6,856 nt of DNA from Blautia sp. (GCA_017420455.1 JAFOJB010000538.1:1-6856), one strand, 5' to 3'; positions 1-6,224 are shown, counted from the first letter of the stretch. Program-made: numbers and translations. The notes: generated by a model not told the origin, from the letters alone.

Positions 1-9
1 TCCTTTACC

Positions 10-37
10 ATTGTACTATCTTAAAGCGAACTGTCAA
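10..37 (-). promoter_or_regulatory. Sigma-A-type promoter reading out of the left edge
   Basis: On the minus strand a perfect -35 box TTGACA (32-37) is followed after 16 bases by a -10 box TACAAT (10-15, five of six consensus bases). It lies 47 bases past the CapA stop codon and points the same way, so transcription would start near position 3 and serve a gene outside the window. The match is seen directly; that it is used, and for which gene, is inferred. No clear intrinsic terminator separates it from the CapA gene. Confidence 0.7.
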
Positions 38-84
38 GTATTGTCATGGAGAAGAAGCCGGGCAGTGCCATATTGTGTTACAGT

Positions 85-1320
85 TTATTCCGCCCATTCC
101 AGGCGACCCAGGATCCTTTCGTAGTCTTCGGACCCTTTTTCGCAGGGGGTGGGGCAGTAGTTGTTTACATCCTCCCGGGAGGAGATGAGGCAGGGGATCA
201 CCCGAAGGCCGCTGCGGGAGAGTTCCCCGGTACCGGAATTCCAGGTATATTCCGCCTGTACGATGATGGTGTCCTTGTCGCTGGGATTCAGATGGCCGCC
301 ATAACAGAAATTACCCATGGAATAGAAGATCGGCACATTGTTGTAATATTCCATTCGCTGCAGGATGTGGGCGTGGCCGCCGACGATCAGGCCGCAGCCC
401 CAGTCTGCCATATCATGGGCGAAGTCGACTTCCCAGTCCTCCGGCTCTTCCAGGTACTCGACGGTTCCCCAGTGCATAAAGCCGATGATCAGATCGCAGC
501 CGGCAGCCTTGCAGGTTTCGATATCCGTATAAACCGCGGACCGCCATACATCCTCGCTTTCCCAGTTTTCCACGGTGTTGTAGGACACAATACCCAAAGA
601 CAGCCCGCCATTCAGGCGGTGGATGAGAGGAGCGCCGGCTCTGGCGTAAAGAATACCGGCGTTGTCAAGCGTGCTCAGAGTGTCGATGATCCCCTCCTCC
701 TGGAAATCCCCGGAGTGGTTGTTGGAAGCAGACACGGCCTCCACGCTGCCCTCTGAAAGGACCTGCACATAGGCGGGATCCGCCCGGAACCGGTAGGGCT
801 TTTCCACCGCATTGTCGGAGTTGGTGAAGGTACCCTCCAGATTTACCATTGTAAAATCGTCTGTCGAAAAATAAGACCTTACGCCCGAAAGAGGATAGGC
901 GTAATCCGACCCTACCACCGACTGGAAATCCCCTGGTTCGCTTCCCTGCCATTCCACCAGGCTTCCGATGGTGCAGTCTCCGGCAAAGCTCAGGGTGTAC
1001 CTCCGTGCCTCGGGAGGCGTCGGATCCAGCAGTTCCCCGGGTTCCTCCCCGGAACCGGCTGCAGCTCCTGCACCCGGCGTATCCTTTTCGCCCGAGGCAG
1101 CGCCTCCTTCCGAGGAATCTCCGGACGCTGCAGCGGTCCCATCTGCGTCTGCTCCGCCCTGTCCTGCTTCAGCCTGAGCGGCAGCACTCTGCTCTGCTGT
1201 CTGACCGGGGGTCCCGGTGGTTCCTGAAGAGAACAGCCTCCGGATACAGAAAACCGCCAGCCCCGCCGCTAAAAGCAGCAATACGGCCCATTCAATCATT
1301 ACGACATATTTTCTTTTCAT
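85..1320 (-). CDS. Membrane-anchored CapA-family (poly-gamma-glutamate/capsule type) protein
   Basis: This 411-aa protein belongs to the CapA/PgsA family, which has a calcineurin-like metallophosphoesterase fold; members are linked to poly-gamma-glutamate or capsule formation, but their chemistry is poorly settled. Residues 8-26 form one hydrophobic N-terminal anchor, so the domain should lie outside the membrane. Residues 31-105 are a low-complexity Ala/Gly/Ser/Glu linker. The domain runs from about 108 to 378. Its likely metal-site motifs are SFAGDCTIG (D115), VNLEGT (N160, E162), SASNNHSGD (N201, H202, D205), FMHWG (H283) and GGHAHILQ (H316, H318). All are present, so it appears intact. 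The start is supported by AGGAGG at 1329-1334, eight bases before the ATG. It lies 140 bases downstream of the phosphatase gene on the same strand and may be co-transcribed with it. No lipobox is seen, so an uncleaved anchor is more likely than a lipoprotein. The family is near certain; the substrate is unknown. Confidence 0.92.
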   Translation of the reverse strand: MKRKYVVMIEWAVLLLLAAGLAVFCIRRLFSSGTTGTPGQTAEQSAAAQAEAGQGGADADGTAAASGDSSEGGAASGEKDTPGAGAAAGSGEEPGELLDPTPPEARRYTLSFAGDCTIGSLVEWQGSEPGDFQSVVGSDYAYPLSGVRSYFSTDDFTMVNLEGTFTNSDNAVEKPYRFRADPAYVQVLSEGSVEAVSASNNHSGDFQEEGIIDTLSTLDNAGILYARAGAPLIHRLNGGLSLGIVSYNTVENWESEDVWRSAVYTDIETCKAAGCDLIIGFMHWGTVEYLEEPEDWEVDFAHDMADWGCGLIVGGHAHILQRMEYYNNVPIFYSMGNFCYGGHLNPSDKDTIIVQAEYTWNSGTGELSRSGLRVIPCLISSREDVNNYCPTPCEKGSEDYERILGRLEWAE

Positions 1321-1358
1321 TTTACGAACCTCCTGCCGGGCAGGATACCCGCAGCCCG
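1321..1358 (-). promoter_or_regulatory. CapA leader with ribosome site and overlapping dyads
   Basis: The Shine-Dalgarno AGGAGG (1329-1334) sits inside a leader with two competing inverted repeats. The dyad CCTGCC-c-GGCAGG (1332-1344) overlaps the ribosome site. CGGGC (1354-1358, minus strand) can instead pair with GCCCG (1337-1341), which would break the first pairing. The dyads are seen directly; any control of translation is inference, and the GC-rich local sequence makes such pairings easy to find. I could not find a convincing promoter in 1321-1460, which fits co-transcription with the upstream phosphatase gene. Confidence 0.4.
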
Positions 1359-1460
1359 AAAATCAGGGACAGTTCCTTAGGATTGATCCAGAAATAACTG
1401 TTCCGAATTGCCTGTCTTTTTCTCCGATAGCACACAGCAAAAATCATTTACATATTACCC

Positions 1461-3914
1461 TCATACTTCAGATTCGGAGGACTCCTTCACGGGACAGAGG
1501 GTGAAGCCCAGCATGGTGATATCGTCAAACTGCTGCGCTTTCCCGGCATAATCCCGGATATCCTGGCGCATTTTCGGAAGCAGCTCATGTAAGGGGAGAT
1601 CCTTCATCTCGTTCAGCTTCGAGATCATCCTGTCCATTCCATATTCAGAGGTATCCTCGCTGATCGCTTCCGGAATTCCGTCTGTATAGACAAACAGGCG
1701 GTCTCCTTCATCGAACTTCAGGACATACTCGTAGCACCTGAGCTGATCGATCACAGCCAGTGGAAGGCTGTGCTTATCTTTTAAGACATAGAAATCTCCG
1801 CCTTTTTTCTTCAGGATCGGATATTCGTGGCCTGCGTTGGTACACTGCATAAAACCGGTCTGCAGGTCGATGATGCCGATCCAGATGGTCACGAACATAT
1901 CCATATCGTTTCCGTCATTCAGCATTATGTTGGCCTTCTGAAGGATTTCTCCCGGCGTGATACCGGTCTCTGCCAGGTTCCGGATGATGGTCTTGCTCCG
2001 CATCATGAAAAGCGCCGCAGGGATTCCCTTTCCGGAAACGTCTGCGATTACCAGCGCCAGACGGTTGGAATCGATGAAAAACAGGTCGTAAAAATCTCCG
2101 CCTACTTCTTTGGCAGGGCTCATGAGCGCATATAACTCGATATTGTTTGAGGGAAAGTCGAAATTTTTCGGCAGGGCGGAGTCCTGGATTTCCCTGGCAA
2201 ACTCCAGCTCTTCCTCCATCCTCTTTTCGGCTGCGCCGATATATCCTTTCAGAGCGGCAACCGTTTCGTTGATGTCGTCGGACAGACTCGAGAATTCTGC
2301 AGAGCCCCGTACATCAACCTTCTCCTCCAGATCTCCGGAGGTGATCCTATCCAGTGAATGGTTCACTTTTTCCAGGTTATTCAGGATCAGGATACGTACC
2401 AGGATGGAGACGAGGATATAGATTACGGTGGAGATCAGGATGTCCGCAAAGGCTGTCTCAAAGGCCTGTACATTGCGGTCTTCGAACACTTCCGTCTCCG
2501 GCAGCATCGTCAGCAGAAGAAGATCATCGGAGATGATCCTGGTCATGCAGGCGAAATCGGTATGGAACAGGTTCGCTCTGAAAAAGGTACTCTCCGGCCG
2601 GGACATCAGCACAGCCATGTCCTTCTCACTCATGAAGGAATTTTTCCGGTTTCCGGCGATAATGGCGCCTGTCGGTGCGATGATGTTGAACTCTCCGCTG
2701 TTTCCTACATGGAAGTTGGCCTGTATATCTGAAAGTTCATCAAGAGAAAGCATCTGGACCATATGGCTGATATCTGCCACCGTCTGGATCATTCCGTCCC
2801 GGTAACGGATGGCGGCTGCCATTCTGCGGCTGGAAAGATTCACAGAGAGCTGTGAGTATGTTCCATTCAGGACATCAGAAAAGATAGAGGCATATACAAT
2901 GGGGCTTCCCGCATACTTCAGGACTTTCCCATCCGGCCCGGCAATGCAGATGCTTTCCAGTTCAAAGCGTGTTTTCAGATCCTCAAGCAAGGCGTTATCT
3001 GCCGATTCCAGATCATTTGAGTATTCTATTTCATTTCTGGCGGAGATCAGGAACCGGTTCATGGTTTCATCCAGCAGAAGAGAGATTCCTTCTCTTGCTG
3101 CCTGTACCTGGTTGTAGGTCTTCGTGATATCTCCCGTTATCATCGTCAGAGTCTCTTCGGCGGTCTGGAGGGCGTTCTGTGTCTGGACGGTGAAGGCAGA
3201 AAGAGAGGTGCCTGTAAAGACGATGATGAGGTAAAGAAAGAGCAGGTTGTGGAATTTATTGGTCAGCGAGGCTTTTTCTTCACCGTTTTTCCAGAAACCG
3301 ATCTTTTCCCCGGATGCTTTCCGAATGGAAATGGAACAGGCGGCAAGTCCGGCCCCGGAGAAAAAAATCATCGGGACCGAGCAGGTTTTTACTACGTAAA
3401 ACGCCATGCTGATATCATCTCTGTGGGTAAAGAGGATCGTATACATATGGAAGACTTCCATGACTGCTCCGATACAGGCCAGAAAGAAGACGTTCATGCG
3501 GAATGACATGTTTGTCCTGCCTTCATGGATCCGCACGATCAGGGGCAGAAATCCGGCCAGGATCGTGGAGATGCTGCAGGAGATCCGGGTATAGGAACCA
3601 ATTCCCCAGTATGTACCGGCGATATATCTTTCCACGCCGCCGATCAGGCCGGCAATAATACCGGACACCGGATCGAAAAAGAGCCCTGCCGAAAGAGGGC
3701 CAAGATCCCGGACATTCAGCCGCATGGCAGTGTAATCCACCCCGAAATGCGTGGAGAAAACGGAGAGAAGCCCGAAGATCAGCCCTAATCCCAGCTTCTC
3801 CGTGAAGGTGAGCTTTTTCGTACCCAGTCTGAGCCATAAAAACGTCGTCAATACCACGTACAGCAAGGTGACGGCAGACATTTGCAATAACATCTGTATC
3901 ATGTTTCTGAACAT
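1461..3914 (-). CDS. Membrane sensor PP2C/SpoIIE-type serine phosphatase with LytS-like 5TM domain
   Basis: This 817-aa protein is a SpoIIE/RsbU-class phosphatase; such enzymes usually dephosphorylate a small anti-anti-sigma (STAS) protein on serine. From the start at 3914, residues 1-30 hold a first hydrophobic helix. Residues about 40-200 are a 5TM LytS-type region (5TMR-LYT) with LNVRDLGPLSAG (66-77) and an AGLIGGVERY motif (88-97). Another helix spans 224-242. An extracytoplasmic sensor-like region runs 243-490 and a last helix 491-511. A HAMP-like segment (511-562) leads into a coiled linker with EFAREIQ (571-577). The phosphatase domain covers about 590-808, with metal-binding motifs GGDFYD (605-610), ADVSGKG (624-630), NAGHE (693-697), YTDG (743-746) and FDDIT (796-800). 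All key aspartates are present, so activity is likely. The start is set by AGGAAAGGA (3916-3924) and by the promoter at 3949-3977. No STAS or anti-sigma partner lies in the window, so the target is unknown; an envelope-related signal is inferred from the LytS-like part and the CapA neighbour. Confidence 0.93.
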   Translation of the reverse strand: MFRNMIQMLLQMSAVTLLYVVLTTFLWLRLGTKKLTFTEKLGLGLIFGLLSVFSTHFGVDYTAMRLNVRDLGPLSAGLFFDPVSGIIAGLIGGVERYIAGTYWGIGSYTRISCSISTILAGFLPLIVRIHEGRTNMSFRMNVFFLACIGAVMEVFHMYTILFTHRDDISMAFYVVKTCSVPMIFFSGAGLAACSISIRKASGEKIGFWKNGEEKASLTNKFHNLLFLYLIIVFTGTSLSAFTVQTQNALQTAEETLTMITGDITKTYNQVQAAREGISLLLDETMNRFLISARNEIEYSNDLESADNALLEDLKTRFELESICIAGPDGKVLKYAGSPIVYASIFSDVLNGTYSQLSVNLSSRRMAAAIRYRDGMIQTVADISHMVQMLSLDELSDIQANFHVGNSGEFNIIAPTGAIIAGNRKNSFMSEKDMAVLMSRPESTFFRANLFHTDFACMTRIISDDLLLLTMLPETEVFEDRNVQAFETAFADILISTVIYILVSILVRILILNNLEKVNHSLDRITSGDLEEKVDVRGSAEFSSLSDDINETVAALKGYIGAAEKRMEEELEFAREIQDSALPKNFDFPSNNIELYALMSPAKEVGGDFYDLFFIDSNRLALVIADVSGKGIPAALFMMRSKTIIRNLAETGITPGEILQKANIMLNDGNDMDMFVTIWIGIIDLQTGFMQCTNAGHEYPILKKKGGDFYVLKDKHSLPLAVIDQLRCYEYVLKFDEGDRLFVYTDGIPEAISEDTSEYGMDRMISKLNEMKDLPLHELLPKMRQDIRDYAGKAQQFDDITMLGFTLCPVKESSESEV

Positions 3915-3915
3915 A

Positions 3916-3924
3916 TCCTTTCCT
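3916..3924 (-). promoter_or_regulatory. Ribosome binding site that fixes the phosphatase start
   Basis: On the minus strand AGGAAAGGA lies just before the ATG at 3914, with its AGGA half six bases upstream. The frame stays open upstream to another ATG at 3977, but that codon lies inside the -35 box of the promoter, so it would not be transcribed. A further in-frame ATG at residue 5 has no better ribosome site. Confidence 0.75.
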
Positions 3925-3948
3925 GTGAATAACCTGGGATACAGCTTT

Positions 3949-3977
3949 ATTTTATAAGGTCTGCCGGCTAAAGTCAA
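3949..3977 (-). promoter_or_regulatory. Promoter of the SpoIIE-type phosphatase gene
   Basis: On the minus strand TTGACT (3972-3977, five of six bases) and TAAAAT (3949-3954, five of six) are separated by exactly 17 bases. This predicts a transcript start near 3942 and a leader of about 28 bases before the ATG at 3914. The boxes and spacing are seen directly; use of the promoter is inferred. Confidence 0.75.
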
Positions 3978-3982
3978 GGCAG

Positions 3983-4002
3983 CTGTTCAGTTACTGTTCA
4001 GT
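3983..4002. promoter_or_regulatory. Tandem direct repeat, candidate operator upstream of the -35 box
   Basis: CTGTTCAGT occurs at 3983-3991 and again at 3994-4002, an 11-bp period, so both copies face the same side of the helix. The pair begins five bases upstream of the phosphatase -35 box. Seven-base repeats separated by four bases are the layout used by OmpR/PhoB-type response regulators, but the sequence does not identify a regulator. A third CTGTTCAG copy lies at 4208-4215 in the leader of the rightward operon. The repeats are seen; the operator role is inferred. Confidence 0.5.
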
Positions 4003-4015
4003 ACTTATTACAGTC

Positions 4016-4088
4016 GTTACAGTTCACGGCCTCGCCGGCCGGGGACTGTAACTTACAGTCCCCGGATGGTGAGGCTGTGAACCGTAAC
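4016..4088. repeat. 73-nt long inverted repeat (near-perfect hairpin) between divergent promoters
   Basis: The two halves mirror each other around base 4052. Of 35 facing positions, 30 are Watson-Crick pairs, three are G-T (4028/4076, 4034/4070, 4037/4067) and two are mismatches (4021/4083, 4038/4066). The inner 27 bases (4039-4065) form a perfect dyad with GGGGACTGTA as the left core. It ends abruptly with GTTAC and GTAAC. No T-run follows on either strand, so it is not a normal intrinsic terminator. It lies between the two divergent promoters and outside both predicted transcripts. It could be a small palindromic mobile repeat (MITE/REP-like), a structured RNA read from an unseen promoter, or a cruciform/binding site. 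Confidence 0.8.
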
Positions 4089-4135
4089 CGGTGCTTTGGC
4101 GGTTGAACACTGTTCCCGCTCCGTTATGGCTTTTT

Positions 4136-4155
4136 CACAGGATCTGTGCTATACT
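4136..4155 (+). promoter_or_regulatory. Extended -10 promoter with overlapping dyad for the rightward operon
   Basis: TGCTATACT (4147-4155) is a TGn-extended -10 box with five of six consensus bases in TATACT. No good -35 box sits 16-18 bases upstream, which is typical of extended -10 promoters. CACAG-gat-CTGTG (4136-4148) is a perfect dyad touching the -10 box, and ATCTGTG recurs at 4142-4148 and 4158-4164, so a repressor could act here. A start near 4162 would give a leader of about 167 bases before the first gene. This is an inferred promoter. Confidence 0.5.
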
Positions 4156-4273
4156 CAATCTGTGATGCAGCGTGACGGGCTTCACCAGGTCAGACAGTAC
4201 CTGAGCGCTGTTCAGAGATATCATATGATTCTGGCAGATTTAATTCTGACTGGGCTTTTGCCGGTCATCAAAG

Positions 4274-4306
4274 TAAGAAAAACGGCCTGTCTGAAAGGGA
4301 AGGCCG
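4274..4306 (-). terminator. Possible minus-strand intrinsic terminator inside the plus-strand leader
   Basis: CGGCCT (4283-4288) pairs with AGGCCG (4301-4306) around a 12-base loop. Read on the minus strand the stem is followed at once by TTTTTCTT, the shape of an intrinsic terminator. On the plus strand no T-run follows. No minus-strand gene is seen to its right, so it could stop antisense transcription through the operon before it reaches the phosphatase promoter, or it could be a relic. A six-pair stem is modest, so this is tentative. Confidence 0.4.
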
Positions 4307-4328
4307 GGCTTAAAGGAATGGTGCAGGG

Positions 4329-4541
4329 ATGTTCGGAAAGAAAAAGGTAAAAAAACTGGAATACGATCCGGGAGAAAAATATCCTGTGATCCGCTGCAGC
4401 ATCTGCAACGGAGAACAGGTGGCAGGGCTTAGAAACAGGAAAACCGGTGATTTTGAAGAAGTAATGCTGATCCGGGGGACAGAAGATCTTCTGGCCTTTC
4501 AGGAAATGGCCGGTACAGAGGATATTGGAAAAGAGTATTAA
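4329..4541 (+). CDS. Small conserved-type CxxC protein of unknown function
   Basis: This 70-aa protein has a basic N-terminus (GKKKVKK, residues 3-9), one CxxC pair (C23, C26 in RCSICNGEQ), a following segment VAGLRNRKTGDFEEVMLIR (31-49) that reads as beta strands, and an acidic tail ending in GKEY. It has no signal peptide or membrane helix, so it should be cytoplasmic. I recall similar short proteins in clostridial genomes, sometimes labelled aspartate dehydrogenase; at this length with no dehydrogenase motifs that label is not supported. A lone CxxC could bind a metal as a dimer or act in redox chemistry. Its stop codon is 18 bases before the next start, so it is probably co-transcribed with the mutarotase gene. 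That it is a real gene is likely from the operon spacing and the well-formed protein; its function is unknown. Confidence 0.75.
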   Translation: MFGKKKVKKLEYDPGEKYPVIRCSICNGEQVAGLRNRKTGDFEEVMLIRGTEDLLAFQEMAGTEDIGKEY

Positions 4542-4559
4542 GGAAAGGATGGCGGAAAA

Positions 4560-5441
4560 ATGGTCACTTTACGTAACGAGTATCTGGAGGCAGTTATAGA
4601 GGATATGGGGGCCCAGCTGTGTTCCCTGAAGGACCTGAAAAAGAACCGGGAGCTGATCTGGGAAGGTAATCCCGCGCACTGGAAATACCACGCGCCGGTT
4701 CTGTTTCCCTTTGTCGGCATGGTAAATGGAAAGCAGTACCGGTATAAGGGGACAACCTATACCATCGGGCAGCATGGATTTGCCCGGGAAAGAGCATTCT
4801 GCCTGGCAGAGAAAACAGAAACCTCTGCGAAATACGTTCTGGAAGCAGACGAAAAGACTAGAGAGATCTATCCCTTCGATTTCCGGTTCGAGGTGACACA
4901 GGAGCTGGTGGAGAACCGCCTTCTGATTTCCTGGGATGTTGTGAATCCCTCTGAGACAGAGCCTCTTTATTTTTCCGTGGGGGCCCATCCTGCGTTCCGT
5001 GTTCCGCTGGAGGAGACGGCAAAGAAAAGTGACTGTTATGTTCTCTTTCCCGGAAAGGAGCGGCTGTCGTATATCCTGGTCGATCTGGAGAAGGTGGCGG
5101 CAAACCCGGACAAGGTGTATAACATGGAACTGGAGAACGGCTATCTTCAGCTGAAGGATCACTTATTCGACATCGATACCTTTATTTTTGAAGACGCCCA
5201 GATCGAGGAAGCCTCCGTCTGCGGCCCGGACAGGAAGCCTTATGTTACTCTCCGGTGCGCAGGCTTTCCGTATTTTGGCCTCTGGACGAAATCGGACGCG
5301 GCGCCTTTTGTGTGTCTGGAGCCCTGGTATGGCCGTCTGGACGACAGGGACTTTACGGGAGAACTGCCGGAAAAGAAGGGAATCCTTCATCTGGAGCCGG
5401 GAAAGAGCTTCCACGCTTCCTACGAGATAGAGGTACTGTAA
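4560..5441 (+). CDS. Aldose 1-epimerase (mutarotase) family protein, LacX-like
   Basis: This 293-aa cytoplasmic protein belongs to the galactose-mutarotase-like superfamily, closest in pattern to the LacX/YeaD-type branch rather than classical GalM. Mutarotases interconvert the alpha and beta anomers of free sugars; related branches act on sugar phosphates. Visible landmarks are ELIWEGNPAHW (31-41), GQHGFAR (70-76) with H72, GAHPAF (141-146) with H143, and CLEPWYG (252-258) with E254. These are the two histidines and the base expected for catalysis, so it should be active. Length is normal and no frame break is seen. The start at 4560 follows AGGAAAGG (4541-4548) and GGCGG (4551-4555). No sugar kinase, transporter or glycosidase is in the window, so the substrate cannot be named. 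It is the middle gene of a three-gene operon. Confidence 0.92.
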   Translation: MVTLRNEYLEAVIEDMGAQLCSLKDLKKNRELIWEGNPAHWKYHAPVLFPFVGMVNGKQYRYKGTTYTIGQHGFARERAFCLAEKTETSAKYVLEADEKTREIYPFDFRFEVTQELVENRLLISWDVVNPSETEPLYFSVGAHPAFRVPLEETAKKSDCYVLFPGKERLSYILVDLEKVAANPDKVYNMELENGYLQLKDHLFDIDTFIFEDAQIEEASVCGPDRKPYVTLRCAGFPYFGLWTKSDAAPFVCLEPWYGRLDDRDFTGELPEKKGILHLEPGKSFHASYEIEVL

Positions 5442-5482
5442 GAGATATCGTACAGACAGATTTTGCCCTGGAGGAGAATGCA

Positions 5483-6133
5483 ATGAGCGATAATGTAAGG
5501 AACCCGAAGAAGGTATTTTATGAAAACCAGGCAAGGACGATCATTAAGAAGCTGCAGCCCCGGAAGATAGAAGGGTACTACTGTGAGGATACAGAAGCCG
5601 CAAAAAAGAAGATCCTGGAGCTGATCGGAGAAGGAAAGAAAAGCGTCGCTTACGGCGGATCCATGACGATAGATGATATGGGGATCAAAAAGGATATCGA
5701 GGAAGCAGGACATAAAGTGATCCGGAGGGAGGATTACAAAACACCGGAGGAAATCAAAGAGTGTAAAGCCCTGCAGGTGAACGCGGACGTATTTCTGATG
5801 AGCACGAACGCCATCACTCTGGATGGAGAGCTTGTAAACATCGATGGAAGAGGAAACAGGGTTTCTTTCCTGATCTACGGGCCAGATTCGGTGATCATCG
5901 TGGCCGGAATGAATAAGGTAGTGACAGACGTTGAGGAAGGGATCAGAAGATCCCGCAACATGGCAGCCGCGCCGAATACGGTAAGGCTCCATTGCGATAC
6001 TCCCTGTGCAAAGACGGGAAAATGCGCAGACTGCTTCCCGGATACTATCTGCTGCCAGATCGTGGTGACCCGTGCTTCCAGGACGCCCGGCCGCATCAAG
6101 GTCATCCTGGTGGGAGAAGAGCTGGGATATTGA
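5483..6133 (+). CDS. LUD-domain protein (LutC/YkgG-type, stand-alone)
   Basis: This 216-aa protein has the LUD fold known from LutB and LutC of the lactate utilisation complex. Residues 1-30 are a helical lead-in. The core shows SVAYGGSMTIDDMG (54-67), then STNAITLDGELVNIDGRGNR (107-126) and a GPDSVIIVAGMNKVV stretch (133-147). A cysteine cluster follows: C171, C175, C181, C184, C190 and C191. It ends with GRIKVILVGEELGY. This matches the stand-alone clostridial branch, whose substrate is not known. LutA and LutB are absent here, so a lactate role should not be assumed. The start is set by GGAGGAG (5470-5476), six bases before the ATG. The same frame is open further upstream to 5255, but that part is the mutarotase gene read out of frame. 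It is the last gene of the operon, 41 bases after the mutarotase stop. Confidence 0.9.
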   Translation: MSDNVRNPKKVFYENQARTIIKKLQPRKIEGYYCEDTEAAKKKILELIGEGKKSVAYGGSMTIDDMGIKKDIEEAGHKVIRREDYKTPEEIKECKALQVNADVFLMSTNAITLDGELVNIDGRGNRVSFLIYGPDSVIIVAGMNKVVTDVEEGIRRSRNMAAAPNTVRLHCDTPCAKTGKCADCFPDTICCQIVVTRASRTPGRIKVILVGEELGY

Positions 6134-6224
6134 GAAGCCGCTGAATCCGGCATCTGCAGGTCAGACCGCCAGATATCCTGAAGCGGGCTGCTGTGCTGGC
6201 GGACGCCTGATTCGCTGCCCGTGG

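Larger units (their letters stand above)
4089..4328 (+). other. Gene-free leader of the rightward operon
   Basis: Apart from the promoter above and the hairpin at 4283-4306, I see no convincing gene here. Weak local dyads occur: ATCATATGAT (4220-4229), and CAGGT with ACCTG (4186-4190, 4199-4203). The layout does not match a riboswitch class that I can recognise. A TTG-initiated open frame (4096-4350) crosses the region, but it has no ribosome site and overlaps the next gene. AAAGGA (4312-4317) is the best ribosome site for the gene starting at 4329, at a long spacing of 11 bases. Confidence 0.45.

Noticed and set aside
46..756. Plus-strand open frame of 236 codons
   Set aside because: It is the antisense of the CapA domain, whose minus-strand motifs and ribosome site are clear. 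It lacks a plausible ribosome site and matches no family.
3983..4088. CRISPR array suggested by repeated CTGTTCAG and TTACAG motifs
   Set aside because: The repeats are under 12 bases with no spacer-length regularity, and no cas gene is present.
4156..4328. Riboswitch in the rightward operon leader
   Set aside because: The leader is long enough, but I could match only short weak stems and no recognisable conserved riboswitch core.
4096..4350. 84-codon plus-strand frame with a TTG start
   Set aside because: It has no ribosome site, contains the predicted promoter, overlaps the CxxC gene in another frame and reads as no known protein.
4569..5162. Minus-strand open frame of 197 codons
   Set aside because: It is the antisense of the mutarotase gene, with no family pattern and no ribosome site. 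The plus-strand protein has all its catalytic motifs.
5255..5482. N-terminal extension of the LUD protein to an ATG at 5255
   Set aside because: This stretch is the mutarotase gene read in another frame (its stop is at 5441). The ATG at 5483 has GGAGGAG at ideal spacing and begins where LUD homology begins.
5420..5992. Minus-strand open frame of 190 codons
   Set aside because: It is the antisense of the LUD gene. The plus strand carries the conserved LUD motifs and a good ribosome site.
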